Assembly (NCBI GenBank): GCA_025997715.1
Contig: BNUY01000094.1
Span: forward strand, 1-12,174
Source of the DNA: Spirochaetia bacterium
Lineage (GTDB): Bacteria; Spirochaetota; Spirochaetia; Treponematales; Breznakiellaceae
Length of the DNA stretch: 12,174 nucleotides
Reading direction: 5' to 3'
Shown here: positions 1 through 7,584 of the stretch, piece by piece
Numbering within the stretch: the stretch's first letter is position 1
Layout: every line of letters starts with the position of its first letter
Position numbers and translations under genes: made by a program
The notes under the pieces: model-generated
The model's database searches: none
What the model was told of the DNA's origin: nothing
The model's input: only the letters and a program-made list of their open reading frames with translations

Positions 1-785
1 GCGATGAAACGGTAGGGGCGGAGACGGGACAAAATGGTGGGAAGGAGGGCCTCCGCATGGGCGGTGGTCAGTACAATGCTTACCGTTGCCGGGGGTTCCT
101 CCAGTATTTTAAGCAGGGAGTTCCGGGCCTCATCTTTCATGCAATCGGCGTTTTCAATGACCAGTAGTTTTCGTTTTCCCTGGGGCGCCAGACGGCTCCA
201 CCAGGAAGCGCGGCGGATATGGGCTACGGGGATCAAAGCCCCCATGCCCTCGGCCTCCAGCTTGAAGCTGTTTTTCAGGATTGCGTCTACCGCCTTTGTC
301 AGGGCATCGGCGGTCCCGATATCATCAAGGCCCTCATCCAGGGATTGAATGAGGGGGTTTAGTTTGCTGATTTTAGGGTCGTCCTCCCAGAGGACCGGGG
401 AGAAACGGGCCAGGAGTTTGCGGACCGAGCGGATAAAGAGGAACCGGGTAGCATTGACCTCTGGGTCGCGCAGAAACGCTGCGGCGGAGGCGGCTATCTC
501 CGCAGAAAAGGTGCGGGGCCCCAGGAGGAGAAGGTCCGGGTGGGTCAGTTGACGGTGACGGGCGCAGGCGGGACAGGCGCAGTTCCAAGCGCCTACCGGC
601 GCACGGGCCGATGCACCGGTAGGCGCTTGATTCTCGCAGGAGAGGATGCGCCCCAGTTCCATGGCGGCGCTGCCCTTACCCGATGCGGGGGGACCGGAAA
701 ACAGCATGGAGGGCGCCAGCAAAGAGCCGCGTATGTCCTGTGAGAGCAGGCTTATTACCGGTTGGCCCAGCACGTTTTCAAACAC
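1..785 (-). CDS. holB: DNA polymerase III delta-prime-like clamp-loader subunit (partial, 3' end outside window)
   Basis: Translating the minus strand from a GTG at 785 gives 261 uninterrupted residues that run off the window edge. The N-terminus reads MFENVLGQPVISLL, typical of clamp-loader ATPase-family subunits. A Walker-A-like GPPASGKGS lies at residues 31-39; Gly follows the Lys, as expected for a delta-prime subunit that need not hydrolyse ATP. Cysteines 50, 69, 71 and 74 form the zinc module, and an ENADCMKDEARNSLLKILEEPP stretch followed by LPTILSRLRPYRF matches the Walker B/SRC region, with SRL replacing SRC. It would load the sliding clamp during replication. The start overlaps the cvpA stop by 8 bases, and AAGGTGGG precedes it. 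The first two cysteines are 18 residues apart because of a palindromic in-frame insert (separate entry). DnaX (tau/gamma) is the alternative, but the degenerate P-loop favours delta-prime. Confidence 0.88.
   Translation of the reverse strand, partial: MFENVLGQPVISLLSQDIRGSLLAPSMLFSGPPASGKGSAAMELGRILSCENQAPTGASARAPVGAWNCACPACARHRQLTHPDLLLLGPRTFSAEIAASAAAFLRDPEVNATRFLFIRSVRKLLARFSPVLWEDDPKISKLNPLIQSLDEGLDDIGTADALTKAVDAILKNSFKLEAEGMGALIPVAHIRRASWWSRLAPQGKRKLLVIENADCMKDEARNSLLKILEEPPATVSIVLTTAHAEALLPTILSRLRPYRFI
586..629. repeat. 44-nt palindromic element in frame inside holB
   Basis: Two 18-nt arms (586-603 and 612-629) are inverted copies, CAAGCGCCTACCGG(C/T)GCA, with one mismatch, separated by an 8-nt loop. 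As RNA the stem would have 17 Watson-Crick pairs. The element lies wholly within the coding region between the first and second zinc-module cysteines of the delta-prime subunit. It is read as roughly QAPTGASARAPVGAW without disturbing the frame. This resembles the protein-coding palindromic elements known from Rickettsia (RPE). Whether it is a dispersed repeat in this genome cannot be judged from a single copy. Confidence 0.75.
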
Positions 786-1269
786 CGGTTCCCACCTTCG
801 GCAGCCGTATTTGCCCAACCAGGGGGTCAAGGATCCGCGCAAAAAGACTCTGTTCCAAAAGGGTCCCGGGGTCGAACAGGGGCTGTATGTTGATAACGAA
901 GAGGATCAGGCTTACCAGAAGTAGCCCCTCCAGAAGGCCGAAGGCAAGCCCCAGGGCATGATTAATCCCCCCAAGAAGGTGAACCCGGGAGATAATGTCC
1001 TGGATGATATGCTCCAGGAGTTTGATGCTCAGAAAGACGATTATCACCAGGGCAACAAAGGCAATCAGCTCCGGAACGAGCTGCATATCCGCCAGTATCT
1101 TGGTCCGCACAAAGGCCGCCCCGGGTTTATAGAAGAGAACCGCCGTCAGCAAGCCCAGCACCACCGCAGCCATGGACATGATTTCCGTGATAAATCCCCG
1201 CAGGCCGCCGCGGATAACCAGAATGAAAATCAGCACAATAAAGATTACATCAATGATCGCCATGTTCAT
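778..1269 (-). CDS. cvpA: CvpA-family inner-membrane protein
   Basis: 163 residues, very hydrophobic, with four predicted membrane helices at about 5-20, 32-48, 65-82 and 104-125. The pattern of N-terminal IIDVIFIVLIFILVIRGGLRGF followed by the further helices and a short polar tail is that of the CvpA/colicin V production family (about 160-180 residues). Members are linked to envelope homeostasis, but the molecular activity is not established. The ATG at 1269 overlaps the murG stop (ATGA), so translation is probably coupled; a second in-frame ATG is at 1263. The 3' end overlaps holB. The operon order murG-cvpA-holB mixes cell-wall, envelope and replication genes. Confidence 0.82.
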   Translation of the reverse strand: MNMAIIDVIFIVLIFILVIRGGLRGFITEIMSMAAVVLGLLTAVLFYKPGAAFVRTKILADMQLVPELIAFVALVIIVFLSIKLLEHIIQDIISRVHLLGGINHALGLAFGLLEGLLLVSLILFVINIQPLFDPGTLLEQSLFARILDPLVGQIRLPKVGTGV

Positions 1270-2378
1270 GGTTCTATCTCCGCCAAAAGGGAGCGGGCGA
1301 TAAGGTCCGCCCCGTCACGGCTGCCTATACGCGCTGAAGCGGCGGCCATGGCGTTCCGCATGGGGGTATCCTCCGCCAGGGCAGCCACGGCGGCGGCTAA
1401 AACCGCTGCGGTTGCCCCCCGGTCCCCGGTACCTTTGATCACCACCGCGGCGCCGGCCTTCTCGAAGAAAGCGGCGTTTTCCACCTGATCCCCCCGGGTG
1501 CCGGAACCGTGCAGGGGGATAAGTACCATGGGCTTCCCCGCAGTGGCGGCTTCCCAGACCGTGCCGGCGCCGCTGCGGCCCAGAACCAGTTCCGCCGCCG
1601 CCAATACCTGGGGCATCTCCTCCCGGATATAGGCGTAGGGCCGGTACCGGGCCGAGGCGGGAATCGAACCTCCGGTTCGCTCCCAATCCTGATTGGGACC
1701 GGTCTGGTGTACCACGGTGTAGTATTCGGTAAGTTTGGGGAGGCTTTCCCGGATCAATTCGTTGACCTCCCGTGCGCCCTGGCTTCCCCCTAACACGAGA
1801 AGGACCCGCTCCTCAGACGCTATCCCCAGAAAAGCCCGCCCCGCCGCCGCGTCGGCATTACGGAAGCCGGGCCGTACGGGGTTTCCGGCGCTCACCGTCC
1901 TTTCCCGGAAACGGGGGGGGAAAAAGGCCGCCGTGTCTTCATAGGCGGTAAATATCCGCGCCGCAAACCGGGCGTTAATCCGGGTGGCAAGACCGGGGCT
2001 GTAGTCCGATTCATGGGTAAACACCGGGATTCCCAGGGAGGAGGCGGCGGCGCAGGGGGGGACGCTGACAAAGCCGCCCTTGGAAAAGAGCAGGCGGGGG
2101 TGTTCTTTTTTAAGGATGCGGCGGGCGGCAAAGAAGCCCGCCCCTATCTTTACCACATCCGAAAGGTTCTTAAGCGAAAAATACCGCCGGAGCTTCCCCG
2201 AAGGGACGCCGAAAAACACCAGCCCCGCCCCTTCGACGATGAGCCGGTCCATACCGGCGGCGGAGCCTATCCAGAACATACGGCAGCCGGGCAGGAGTTC
2301 CGTCAAGGCTGCGGCAACGGCTAAACCGGGGTATATATGCCCACCGGTACCGCCCCCGGTAAAGGCGATGGATAACAT
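1266..2378 (-). CDS. murG: MurG, UDP-GlcNAc:undecaprenyl-PP-MurNAc-pentapeptide GlcNAc transferase
   Basis: 370 residues, the usual MurG length. The enzyme adds GlcNAc to lipid I to make lipid II on the cytoplasmic face of the membrane, the last intracellular step of peptidoglycan synthesis. Visible family motifs are the N-terminal glycine-rich loop FTGGGTGGHIYPGLAVA (residues 6-22), LLFSKGGFVSVP (about 96-107), HESDYSPGLATRIN (from 122), GGSQGAREVN in the second Rossmann domain, and GRSGAGTVWEAATAGKPMVLIPL, the UDP-GlcNAc-binding segment. HESDYSPG replaces the proteobacterial HEQN, a variation I associate with spirochaetes. The ATG at 2378 has no strong Shine-Dalgarno. It is the first gene of the minus operon, overlapping cvpA by 4 bases, and is divergent from the membrane-protein gene at 2556. 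Confidence 0.97.
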   Translation of the reverse strand: MLSIAFTGGGTGGHIYPGLAVAAALTELLPGCRMFWIGSAAGMDRLIVEGAGLVFFGVPSGKLRRYFSLKNLSDVVKIGAGFFAARRILKKEHPRLLFSKGGFVSVPPCAAASSLGIPVFTHESDYSPGLATRINARFAARIFTAYEDTAAFFPPRFRERTVSAGNPVRPGFRNADAAAGRAFLGIASEERVLLVLGGSQGAREVNELIRESLPKLTEYYTVVHQTGPNQDWERTGGSIPASARYRPYAYIREEMPQVLAAAELVLGRSGAGTVWEAATAGKPMVLIPLHGSGTRGDQVENAAFFEKAGAAVVIKGTGDRGATAAVLAAAVAALAEDTPMRNAMAAASARIGSRDGADLIARSLLAEIEP

Positions 2379-2555
2379 GCCATAACCGTACCAGATTTTA
2401 GGGGGTTCCGCAATGAGGAAACCGGTTATATTTTTATTGTATTATTTCCCCTTGTGTGATATGCTTAATGCCATAGCAGGAGTGCTGGATTACTAAATAT
2501 TTGTCCAAATATGCCGATATCTTTACAGATAGATGGGTAAAAGGAAGGAGTAGGA
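2379..2555. other. Divergent intergenic region between murG and the outer-membrane protein gene
   Basis: 177 bases that must hold promoters for both directions. AT-rich stretches occur at about 2428-2450, but I see no convincing paired -35/-10 boxes. A perfect short inverted repeat lies at 2497-2512 and is listed separately. No RNA gene or reading frame is recognisable. Confidence 0.5.
2497..2512. promoter_or_regulatory. Short perfect inverted repeat, possible operator
   Basis: ATATTTG-TC-CAAATAT is a perfect 7-bp inverted repeat with a 2-base spacer, 43 bases upstream of the outer-membrane protein start. It has the size of a dimeric-repressor operator, but AT-rich palindromes of this size arise by chance, so confidence is low. 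Confidence 0.22.
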
Positions 2556-3662
2556 ATGGCCTTACTGAACTGTACGTTCAATCGTCCCGTAAAAACGATT
2601 ATAGGATTCCTCATGATGCTGGCCGCAACTGCGGCCCTCTATGCTCAAGCGGAGCCATATGCCAATGTCAAGGTGTGGGTCGCCCCGATGACGGGCGGCT
2701 CGGCGGAGGATCGGGCGTATTTTGACTTTAACTTACCGGAAGAAGTAAAAGGCAGCGGTTACGAATTGGTCGATACCCGGGAAGAATCGGACTTTTATAT
2801 CACCTGTACATTGGACTATGACACAGAATATGAAGATAATGTCATTACTGCGGAGTTGTATGAAACCCCGACCGATGCGCTGATTATCACCACCAGCATG
2901 GGGTATCAAACCATCGACGAGATGAACGACTGGAACCTGACCATGATCTACCGCCTTATGGCCAACGCACCTATCTCGAAATCGCTCAGTATGGAAGAGT
3001 CCGAGTTTATCGAGGTCGAATCTGAGAATAAAAAGGTATTTCCCCGCTATCGGTTGTTGGCGGGCCTCCGTGGGGGTTACTCGCTGCGGATTTATCCGAA
3101 GTCGGCGTCCTCCTATTACAATGACGGATGGGGCAATAGTTTTGAGGCGGCGGTGCATGTATCATATGATCCGTGGCAGTATTTTGGTTTTCAAACCGAA
3201 CTAATATTCACCATGGATTCCGCACAACTCACGAGGCCGGGGGATGAGATAGTGGCAGGAAAATTACTAAACATAACTGAGAAATACAATTCCTTTTCGT
3301 TGATGATCCCCCTGATGGTTAAAGGAATCTTCCGGGTTAACCGGTTTGTAATTTCCCCCTTTGTTGGGCCGTATTTTACGATACCCCTGGGCAAGATGAC
3401 TATCAACGACGATAAAAAGTCGGCCTTTTCGGTCAAGGTTCCCCTGGGGGTGACCGCGGGGGTGGAACTGGGGATGCACTTAGGACCGGGCATCCTGTTT
3501 CTTGATACCCGGTACGCAGTCGATTTTGGCTCTACCGTGCTTGCTAACGAAACAACGGTATACCAGCGAAACATGGTAAACTTTTCCTTGGGGTATAAAT
3601 TTGGACTCCTTAAAAAACATCCGCCGCCGCCGCCGGTGGACGATACCCAGGCTACGCCTTAA
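2556..3662 (+). CDS. Secreted protein with C-terminal outer-membrane beta-barrel-like region
   Basis: 368 residues. The ATG at 2556 follows AAGGAAGGAG at a suitable distance. The N-terminus has a basic start, a hydrophobic core (about residues 14-29) and an ALYAQA-type signal peptidase site near residue 32. Residues about 36-150 form a mixed domain with VKVWVAPMTGG and YELVDTREESDFYITCTLDYD, reminiscent of small periplasmic domains that compute a regulated quantity. From about 165 onward, alternating aromatic and small residues (LLAGLRGGYSLRIYP, YFGFQTELIF, SPFVGPYFTIPLG, LDTRYAVDFG, MVNFSLGYKFG) look like the strands of an 8-10-stranded outer-membrane barrel. A proline-rich tail follows the last strand, which is unusual because barrels normally end on that strand. 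The family resembles uncharacterised Treponema outer-membrane proteins. No specific function can be given. It converges with the exporter pseudogene, overlapping it by 11 bases. Confidence 0.82.
   Translation: MALLNCTFNRPVKTIIGFLMMLAATAALYAQAEPYANVKVWVAPMTGGSAEDRAYFDFNLPEEVKGSGYELVDTREESDFYITCTLDYDTEYEDNVITAELYETPTDALIITTSMGYQTIDEMNDWNLTMIYRLMANAPISKSLSMEESEFIEVESENKKVFPRYRLLAGLRGGYSLRIYPKSASSYYNDGWGNSFEAAVHVSYDPWQYFGFQTELIFTMDSAQLTRPGDEIVAGKLLNITEKYNSFSLMIPLMVKGIFRVNRFVISPFVGPYFTIPLGKMTINDDKKSAFSVKVPLGVTAGVELGMHLGPGILFLDTRYAVDFGSTVLANETTVYQRNMVNFSLGYKFGLLKKHPPPPPVDDTQATP
3619..3636 (+). repeat. CCG trinucleotide run encoding polyproline
   Basis: A run of CCG repeats near the 3' end of the outer-membrane protein gene encodes five or so consecutive prolines in its C-terminal tail. 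Slippage here would change the tail length in whole codons. It is short and may be of no consequence. Confidence 0.5.
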
Positions 3663-4311
3663 CGGAAAAGAACCTTTCCCCTATCAGGGCCGCTTCAAGG
3701 GAAGCGAAGGCCCTGGAGCGCAGTATTTCTGTGACGCCTGGCCTCGGGACCTTACTATACGGGAACAGGCATACCACGGTGAGGAAGGAACTCAGCATAC
3801 CCGCAAGGGAAAACACGGCGAACTACCTGAGTATGCCAAAGGGCGCGAAGAGCATGGCGGTAAAGCAGATTTCGGTGGAGACGAAACTCAAAGTAAGGCC
3901 CGCCCCGCGCCGGGCTTCCTCAAATTCCACGCCTGAGGCGAGAATGGTATACTGCTTTGGGGATGAAATTATAAGAATTCATCCGCGAATAAACACTAAT
4001 TAACGCGAATAATACGCTCCGGATATTTGATTTATTCGCGAACATTGGCGAAAATTCGCGGACCCTATTCTTTATTGATATTTTCGTTCCTAAAGGAGTA
4101 TAACCTGCCTGCCGCTCCGGCCGCTCAAGGTTTTTTCCGCTTCCGCTAAACCGGGCGCGGCGCTCAGGGCATGGGACACGGGGAGTATATCGAAGAGGTT
4201 GGTGTTTATACGAACCGGGCCAATAAACAGGAGCGAAAGAGAAAGGGTAAGCGCCACCCCCGCGTGGGGCAGCAGCCAGAGGGCTAAGGGTCCCATGCGT
4301 TTACTGAACAA
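3652..4311 (-). pseudogene. MMPL/RND-type exporter, internally deleted pseudogene
   Basis: The N-terminal piece (4311-4090; TTG at 4311 or ATG at 4296) has a membrane helix followed by RINTNLFDILP and LSGRSGRQVILL, the N-terminus of the COG4258-type predicted exporters found in aryl-polyene and flexirubin clusters. It stops at a TAG. The C-terminal piece is readable from about 3970 to 3652: ILASGVEFEEARRGAG, then TAMLFAPFGILR, a TAG stop, FAVFSLAGMLSSFLTVVCLFP, and a final TAG at 3652. This is the last transmembrane part of the same family, where LRQF is usual, so the internal TAG is one C-to-T change from CAG. Intact members have about 750-800 residues, so roughly 1.8 kb is missing and an inverted-repeat element lies at the break. 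It would have exported the pigment or lipid product. It overlaps the end of the thioesterase gene, so it was the last gene of the operon. Confidence 0.78.
3983..4061. repeat. Inverted-repeat element with CCGCGAAT...CGCGAATAA arms
   Basis: The left arm 3983-4012 and the right arm 4032-4061 are inverted copies. Each has CCGCGAAT at its outer end and CGCGAATAA at its inner end, with a 13-base variable core between (AAACACTAATTAA versus TTTCGCCAATGTT). A 19-base spacer separates the arms. This is the pattern of a small non-coding REP/MITE-like unit. It sits exactly where the middle of the exporter gene has been lost. There is no transposase in the window. Confidence 0.65.
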
Positions 4312-4732
4312 AGTAAGCCCTTTCTTCCGCGCTCAAGGCGGCAGGAAAGCGGTGGCCGGACAGGGTATAGCGGATACTGCCGCCGTTTTCCATCTGGGTA
4401 CTTGCCCCCTTGGTACACAGTTCGCCGGTACGGGCGTTGAACAGTTCGTACTTTATTTTGATACAGTTTTCGTATTCCTCAAGGACCGCACGGGCCCGCA
4501 CCCGGTCTCCCAGCCGGAAGGAGCCGATGTACTTGGCCGATATTCCGGTTACCGGAAAGGCAAACCCGGAATCCCGCATCGCCAAATACCCGTAGCCGAT
4601 TGTATCCAGCAGGGCGCAGCGGGATTTTTCAAAATACTTGATATAGTTTCCATGCCAGACAATCTGCATAGGATCCACATCATAAAACTCAACGTCAAAT
4701 TCCAGTTCCGCGCTTACATATTTTTTTTGCAC
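4301..4732 (-). CDS. Hotdog-fold acyl thioesterase (4HBT/YbgC type)
   Basis: 143 residues from a GTG at 4732, chosen because GGAGG lies 6 bases upstream, the previous stop is 1 base away, and the length then fits the family; the frame stays open upstream to 4813 but that would overlap the acyltransferase by 80 bases. FYDVDPMQIVWHGNYIKYFE (residues 16-35) is the 4-hydroxybenzoyl-CoA thioesterase/YbgC signature; Asp20 aligns with the catalytic Asp. It would hydrolyse an acyl-CoA or acyl-ACP thioester in the cytoplasm. A thioesterase of this type, with the DPM..VWHGNY variant, is a standard member of aryl-polyene clusters (called ApeK in E. coli), where it is thought to release or proofread ACP-bound intermediates. 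It sits between the acyltransferase and the exporter remnant. Confidence 0.85.
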   Translation of the reverse strand: MQKKYVSAELEFDVEFYDVDPMQIVWHGNYIKYFEKSRCALLDTIGYGYLAMRDSGFAFPVTGISAKYIGSFRLGDRVRARAVLEEYENCIKIKYELFNARTGELCTKGASTQMENGGSIRYTLSGHRFPAALSAEERAYFVQ

Positions 4733-4733
4733 A

Positions 4734-5720
4734 TCATACCTCCGCCCAAAAATTGTAAAAATTATACCATTGGTAGGGATACTGTTTGCAATAAGCTTCA
4801 AGATATTCAGCAAACAAACGGGCCAGTTCCGCTATCCGGCTATCCCGCTCCTTACGGGAACAATCAAAAGAGACGGGGCTTTTATGAACGTGCATATTGT
4901 ATTGGGATGACAGGGACACATCTTTTTGACGCAGGGCAAAAATAAAATAGGTTGGCGCATTAAGCAGGGCGGTCAGAAAAAAGGGGCCGTATCCAAAGGG
5001 AGCATCTTCCCCCAAAAAGGGAAACAGAAAATATTTATCCCTGGTATGAGCGGATGTCCGGTCCCCGGCAATCACCACCAGTTCTCCCGCAGCAATCCTG
5101 TCTTGTAAAATGATAACCGTATCCGGACCGATATCATTGGCGCTTACGAGGCGGGTCATAGACCGGGGGTTGATTTCCTCCAACATGCGGCTAAAGCAGG
5201 GGATTACGGAAAAGTCAACGATGGAAGTAACCGGGATATCCCGGGAAACGCCGGTTCGGTTAAACGTGGCAAGGGCCCGCAGCAGTTCCGCATTCCCCAG
5301 GTGGGAACAGATGAGCAGCGCCCCCTCTCCTTTTTCAAGGCGCCCTGCCAGATCGCTCCTATCATCATCCTGAAAATGGATGCGCCTGAGTAAAACCTTC
5401 CCTCCCCAGGCTTCAACCTTTTCAACTTCCGTGAGCGCAAAGGCATGGATATGTTTAAAAACGCTGGTCCGGAATTTCCTCCCCCGCCCGTCGCTGCGTA
5501 TAGCTAAGGCTAGCCGTTCAAGATAGCGGCGGGAATCATCCCGGAGGCTTTTATAAACAATGAAATACGACAGGGCCACCGGAAAAGTAAGGAGCCGCAC
5601 AACAATCATGGGCAGATACCTAAACAAAATAAGCAGCATCCTGACATGCCAATACCGGGAGGCGCGTTCCGGCAGTTCCGACCAGTGCGCTTTTTTTCCG
5701 GCCTCCGCACCATGCTTCAC
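4734..5720 (-). CDS. LpxL/HtrB-like acyltransferase of the polyene cluster
   Basis: 328 residues. It starts at GTG 5720, overlapping the dehydratase stop by 4 bases (GTGA). A basic N-terminus and hydrophobic segment (residues 28-57) would anchor it in the inner membrane. SHLGNAE (139-145) supplies the His-x4-Glu catalytic pair of the LPLAT superfamily; AGDR (218-221) and the C-terminal PYQWYNFYNFW (315-325) are typical of the LpxL/HtrB lauroyltransferase branch. It would transfer an acyl chain, in this context probably the aryl-polyene acyl group from ACP, to a lipid acceptor. Acyltransferases of this branch occur in aryl-polyene and dialkylresorcinol clusters. A lipid A role is possible in principle, but the tight coupling to the ligase, dehydratase and thioesterase genes argues for the cluster. 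Confidence 0.85.
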   Translation of the reverse strand: MKHGAEAGKKAHWSELPERASRYWHVRMLLILFRYLPMIVVRLLTFPVALSYFIVYKSLRDDSRRYLERLALAIRSDGRGRKFRTSVFKHIHAFALTEVEKVEAWGGKVLLRRIHFQDDDRSDLAGRLEKGEGALLICSHLGNAELLRALATFNRTGVSRDIPVTSIVDFSVIPCFSRMLEEINPRSMTRLVSANDIGPDTVIILQDRIAAGELVVIAGDRTSAHTRDKYFLFPFLGEDAPFGYGPFFLTALLNAPTYFIFALRQKDVSLSSQYNMHVHKSPVSFDCSRKERDSRIAELARLFAEYLEAYCKQYPYQWYNFYNFWAEV

Positions 5721-6091
5721 GGAGTATCCCCCAGGATTACTGACCCGGAAGAATAGACCGGTTCTCCGCTGCAGCCGGTTATTTTAAATGAAAGCTTTCC
5801 TATTGGGCATTTGTATTGCAGCTCAACGCGAAGACGCGTACCGGGACGGATGATGCTGGAAAACTTGATCCGCTTGATCCGTACCACATTGACGCCGCAT
5901 CCCAAATAACGATCCGCAAGCCGGATCACCTCCCCAAACTCGGCAACCGCGGGCATCACCGGGAACTGCGGAAAGTGGCCGTCAAAATAGTCGCTAAGAG
6001 GGGGCACGAGGATTTCAAGGACCAGGGAGGTATCGGTTTTCTCCAAAACTATTTCGGAAGGAATGCCCTGTCCCTTGTTACTTTGAGGCAT
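5717..6091 (-). CDS. FabZ-like hotdog dehydratase, 3-hydroxyacyl-ACP dehydratase
   Basis: 124 residues from the ATG at 6091, preceded by GGAGGG 9 bases upstream. The frame extends further upstream but only inside the ligase gene. FDGHFPQFPVMPAVAEFGEV (36-55) matches the FabZ/FabA active-site helix: His39 is the catalytic His and Glu51 occupies the acidic position. It would remove water from beta-hydroxyacyl-ACP to make the conjugated double bonds of a polyene chain. The short single-domain form next to an AMP ligase corresponds to the ApeI-like dehydratase. In characterised clusters ApeI works with a second dehydratase, ApeP, which is not in this window. The gene starts 7 bases after the ligase stop. 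Confidence 0.87.
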   Translation of the reverse strand: MPQSNKGQGIPSEIVLEKTDTSLVLEILVPPLSDYFDGHFPQFPVMPAVAEFGEVIRLADRYLGCGVNVVRIKRIKFSSIIRPGTRLRVELQYKCPIGKLSFKITGCSGEPVYSSGSVILGDTP

Positions 6092-6098
6092 ATCGGAA

Positions 6099-7535
6099 TT
6101 ACCCTCCAATTTCCGCCGATGGGGGGGCCCCAAACAGCGCCTGGATTTCAAGTTTTTTCTTTTTACCCTGGGCGTCCAGGGGAAGGGCGTCAAGGTAGCG
6201 CCATTTTTTCGGCAGCACGGTATGCTCAAAAAACTGCATGAGATATTCGGTAAAATACCGGTTTATCCGGTGTTTTTCCCAGTCCTGAAACGTTGCCATC
6301 CCCGCCCCGTTCAGCGCCAGCGCCGCCGCAAGGTACTGCCGCCTATCCTCCAGGGCCACCACGCATACATCCGCCACAAGCCCTGATTGCAGGATGCGGC
6401 TTTCCATTTCCGGCAGGGATATACGCTTCTCCTCAATTTTAACGATTGAGTCGGCCCTGCCCTTGAGGATAAAGCGCCCATCCGGAAGGATGTCCGCCAA
6501 ATCACCGGTGGTAAAACCATCAAGGTCCTTGATGTAGGGCGAGCGAATCACCAGACAGCCCGTATCATTCAGGCGAATCTCCGCGTTATCGAAGGGCGTC
6601 CATTCAAGCCCATTTTTGGACTGCCGGTATGCGATACCGCTGGTCTCGGTGCTGCCGTATACTTCCAGCGGCCAGAAACCGAATACGGCGTCGGTTTTCT
6701 GCGCGATTTCCGGAGTGAGTACCCCGCCGGAGGTAAAGATCCAGGGCTCCCGGAGCGGCAGGCGGCCCGGCACGGCTTCCACGGAACGCTTTAAAAAGGC
6801 GGGAACCGTAATGATCATATACGATTCGCCGGTGAGGGTTTCAAAGCTTTCAGGGTACTCAATCCGTCGGCGGCGAAAGGGGACCCCCGCAGTAAAGGGG
6901 AGCAGAATTGAAAAAAGGAGCCCGTAAATGTGGTGCTGGCTTACGGTGGAACAGAGTTTGCGCTTGAGGAATTCATCTCCCCATTTGGATAATATAAAAC
7001 GGTTATCTATTTCAAATTCCGTAAGCCGCTGCCGTACCGCCTTTGGCCTGCCGGTGGTGCCCGAGGTATACATCATGATCACCGTTTCATCGGCGTTGAT
7101 AGGCGGAACCGCATCCATATCCCCGGCGATGGTATCAGGCACGTTTAGCAGGGTGGGAACATGCAGGACCTCCCCCATACCCTGTTCCGGAGGAAAAACC
7201 TGATCCGAAAGGAAGGCGGCGCCCTGCTCCCGAATTTCCGCGACATAGGCCGGGGATACATTGGCGGTAAGCAGCACCTGCTTTTTGCACTGGAGCAGCG
7301 CCGTAAGGGCTGCCAGAAAATACCAGCAATCCTCAATGTGGAGCAGCCATTTTTCACAGCCATGGTAATGGCCGCCGTCCTCAGCCGCAATAAAAGTGCG
7401 CAGACGGGCCGTGTCCTCAAGGAAATCCCGCCAGGTCTTGTAAGGGCCCGCCTGCCAGGTATCGTGGTAACAGAGAATCGTATCCGGCGGACGGGAGGAG
7501 GCGCTAAATTGTGATAAAGGCAAGGCCCTTGGCAT
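6099..7535 (-). CDS. Adenylate-forming acyl/aryl-ACP ligase (ANL superfamily)
   Basis: 478 residues from the ATG at 7535, where homology begins (ALPLSQF...). A TTG at 7580, 5 bases after the ACP stop and preceded by AGGATAGGGG, is an alternative start adding 15 residues. ANL core motifs are clear: A3 YTSGTTGRPK (156-165), A5 YGSTETSG (293-300), A7 TTGDL (342-346), A8 GRADSIVKIEEKR (359-371), and a C-terminal lysine in DAQGKKKK (about 454-461) as the adenylation lysine. It activates a carboxylic acid with ATP and loads it onto a thiol. In aryl-polyene systems (ApeH) the substrate is 4-hydroxybenzoate, loaded on the cluster's ACP, and the ACP gene is directly upstream here. The substrate itself cannot be read from the sequence. 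Confidence 0.88.
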   Translation of the reverse strand: MPRALPLSQFSASSRPPDTILCYHDTWQAGPYKTWRDFLEDTARLRTFIAAEDGGHYHGCEKWLLHIEDCWYFLAALTALLQCKKQVLLTANVSPAYVAEIREQGAAFLSDQVFPPEQGMGEVLHVPTLLNVPDTIAGDMDAVPPINADETVIMMYTSGTTGRPKAVRQRLTEFEIDNRFILSKWGDEFLKRKLCSTVSQHHIYGLLFSILLPFTAGVPFRRRRIEYPESFETLTGESYMIITVPAFLKRSVEAVPGRLPLREPWIFTSGGVLTPEIAQKTDAVFGFWPLEVYGSTETSGIAYRQSKNGLEWTPFDNAEIRLNDTGCLVIRSPYIKDLDGFTTGDLADILPDGRFILKGRADSIVKIEEKRISLPEMESRILQSGLVADVCVVALEDRRQYLAAALALNGAGMATFQDWEKHRINRYFTEYLMQFFEHTVLPKKWRYLDALPLDAQGKKKKLEIQALFGAPPSAEIGG

Positions 7536-7584
7536 ATTTTTATCCGTTATTCTGCGTACAATAAGCCCGCCCCATGGCAAACCC

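Noticed and set aside
958..1488. 176-codon plus-strand frame opposite cvpA and murG
   Set aside because: It is a shadow of two overlapping, clearly conserved minus-strand genes; the product is rich in His, Gln, Asn and Ala without motifs.
1650..1690. tRNA T-arm-like sequence (GGGAATCGAACCTCC) on the plus strand
   Set aside because: It lies inside the conserved murG coding sequence and no acceptor, D- or anticodon arm can be formed around it.
3601..4003. Plus-strand frames of 90-111 codons downstream of the outer-membrane protein gene
   Set aside because: The minus strand here reads as the C-terminus of an MMPL exporter, which explains the openness; the plus-strand products are low-complexity and charged.
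4199..4945. 248-codon plus-strand frame opposite the thioesterase and acyltransferase
   Set aside because: The minus strand has catalytic motifs of both enzymes in frame; the plus frame spans their junction and shows no family features.
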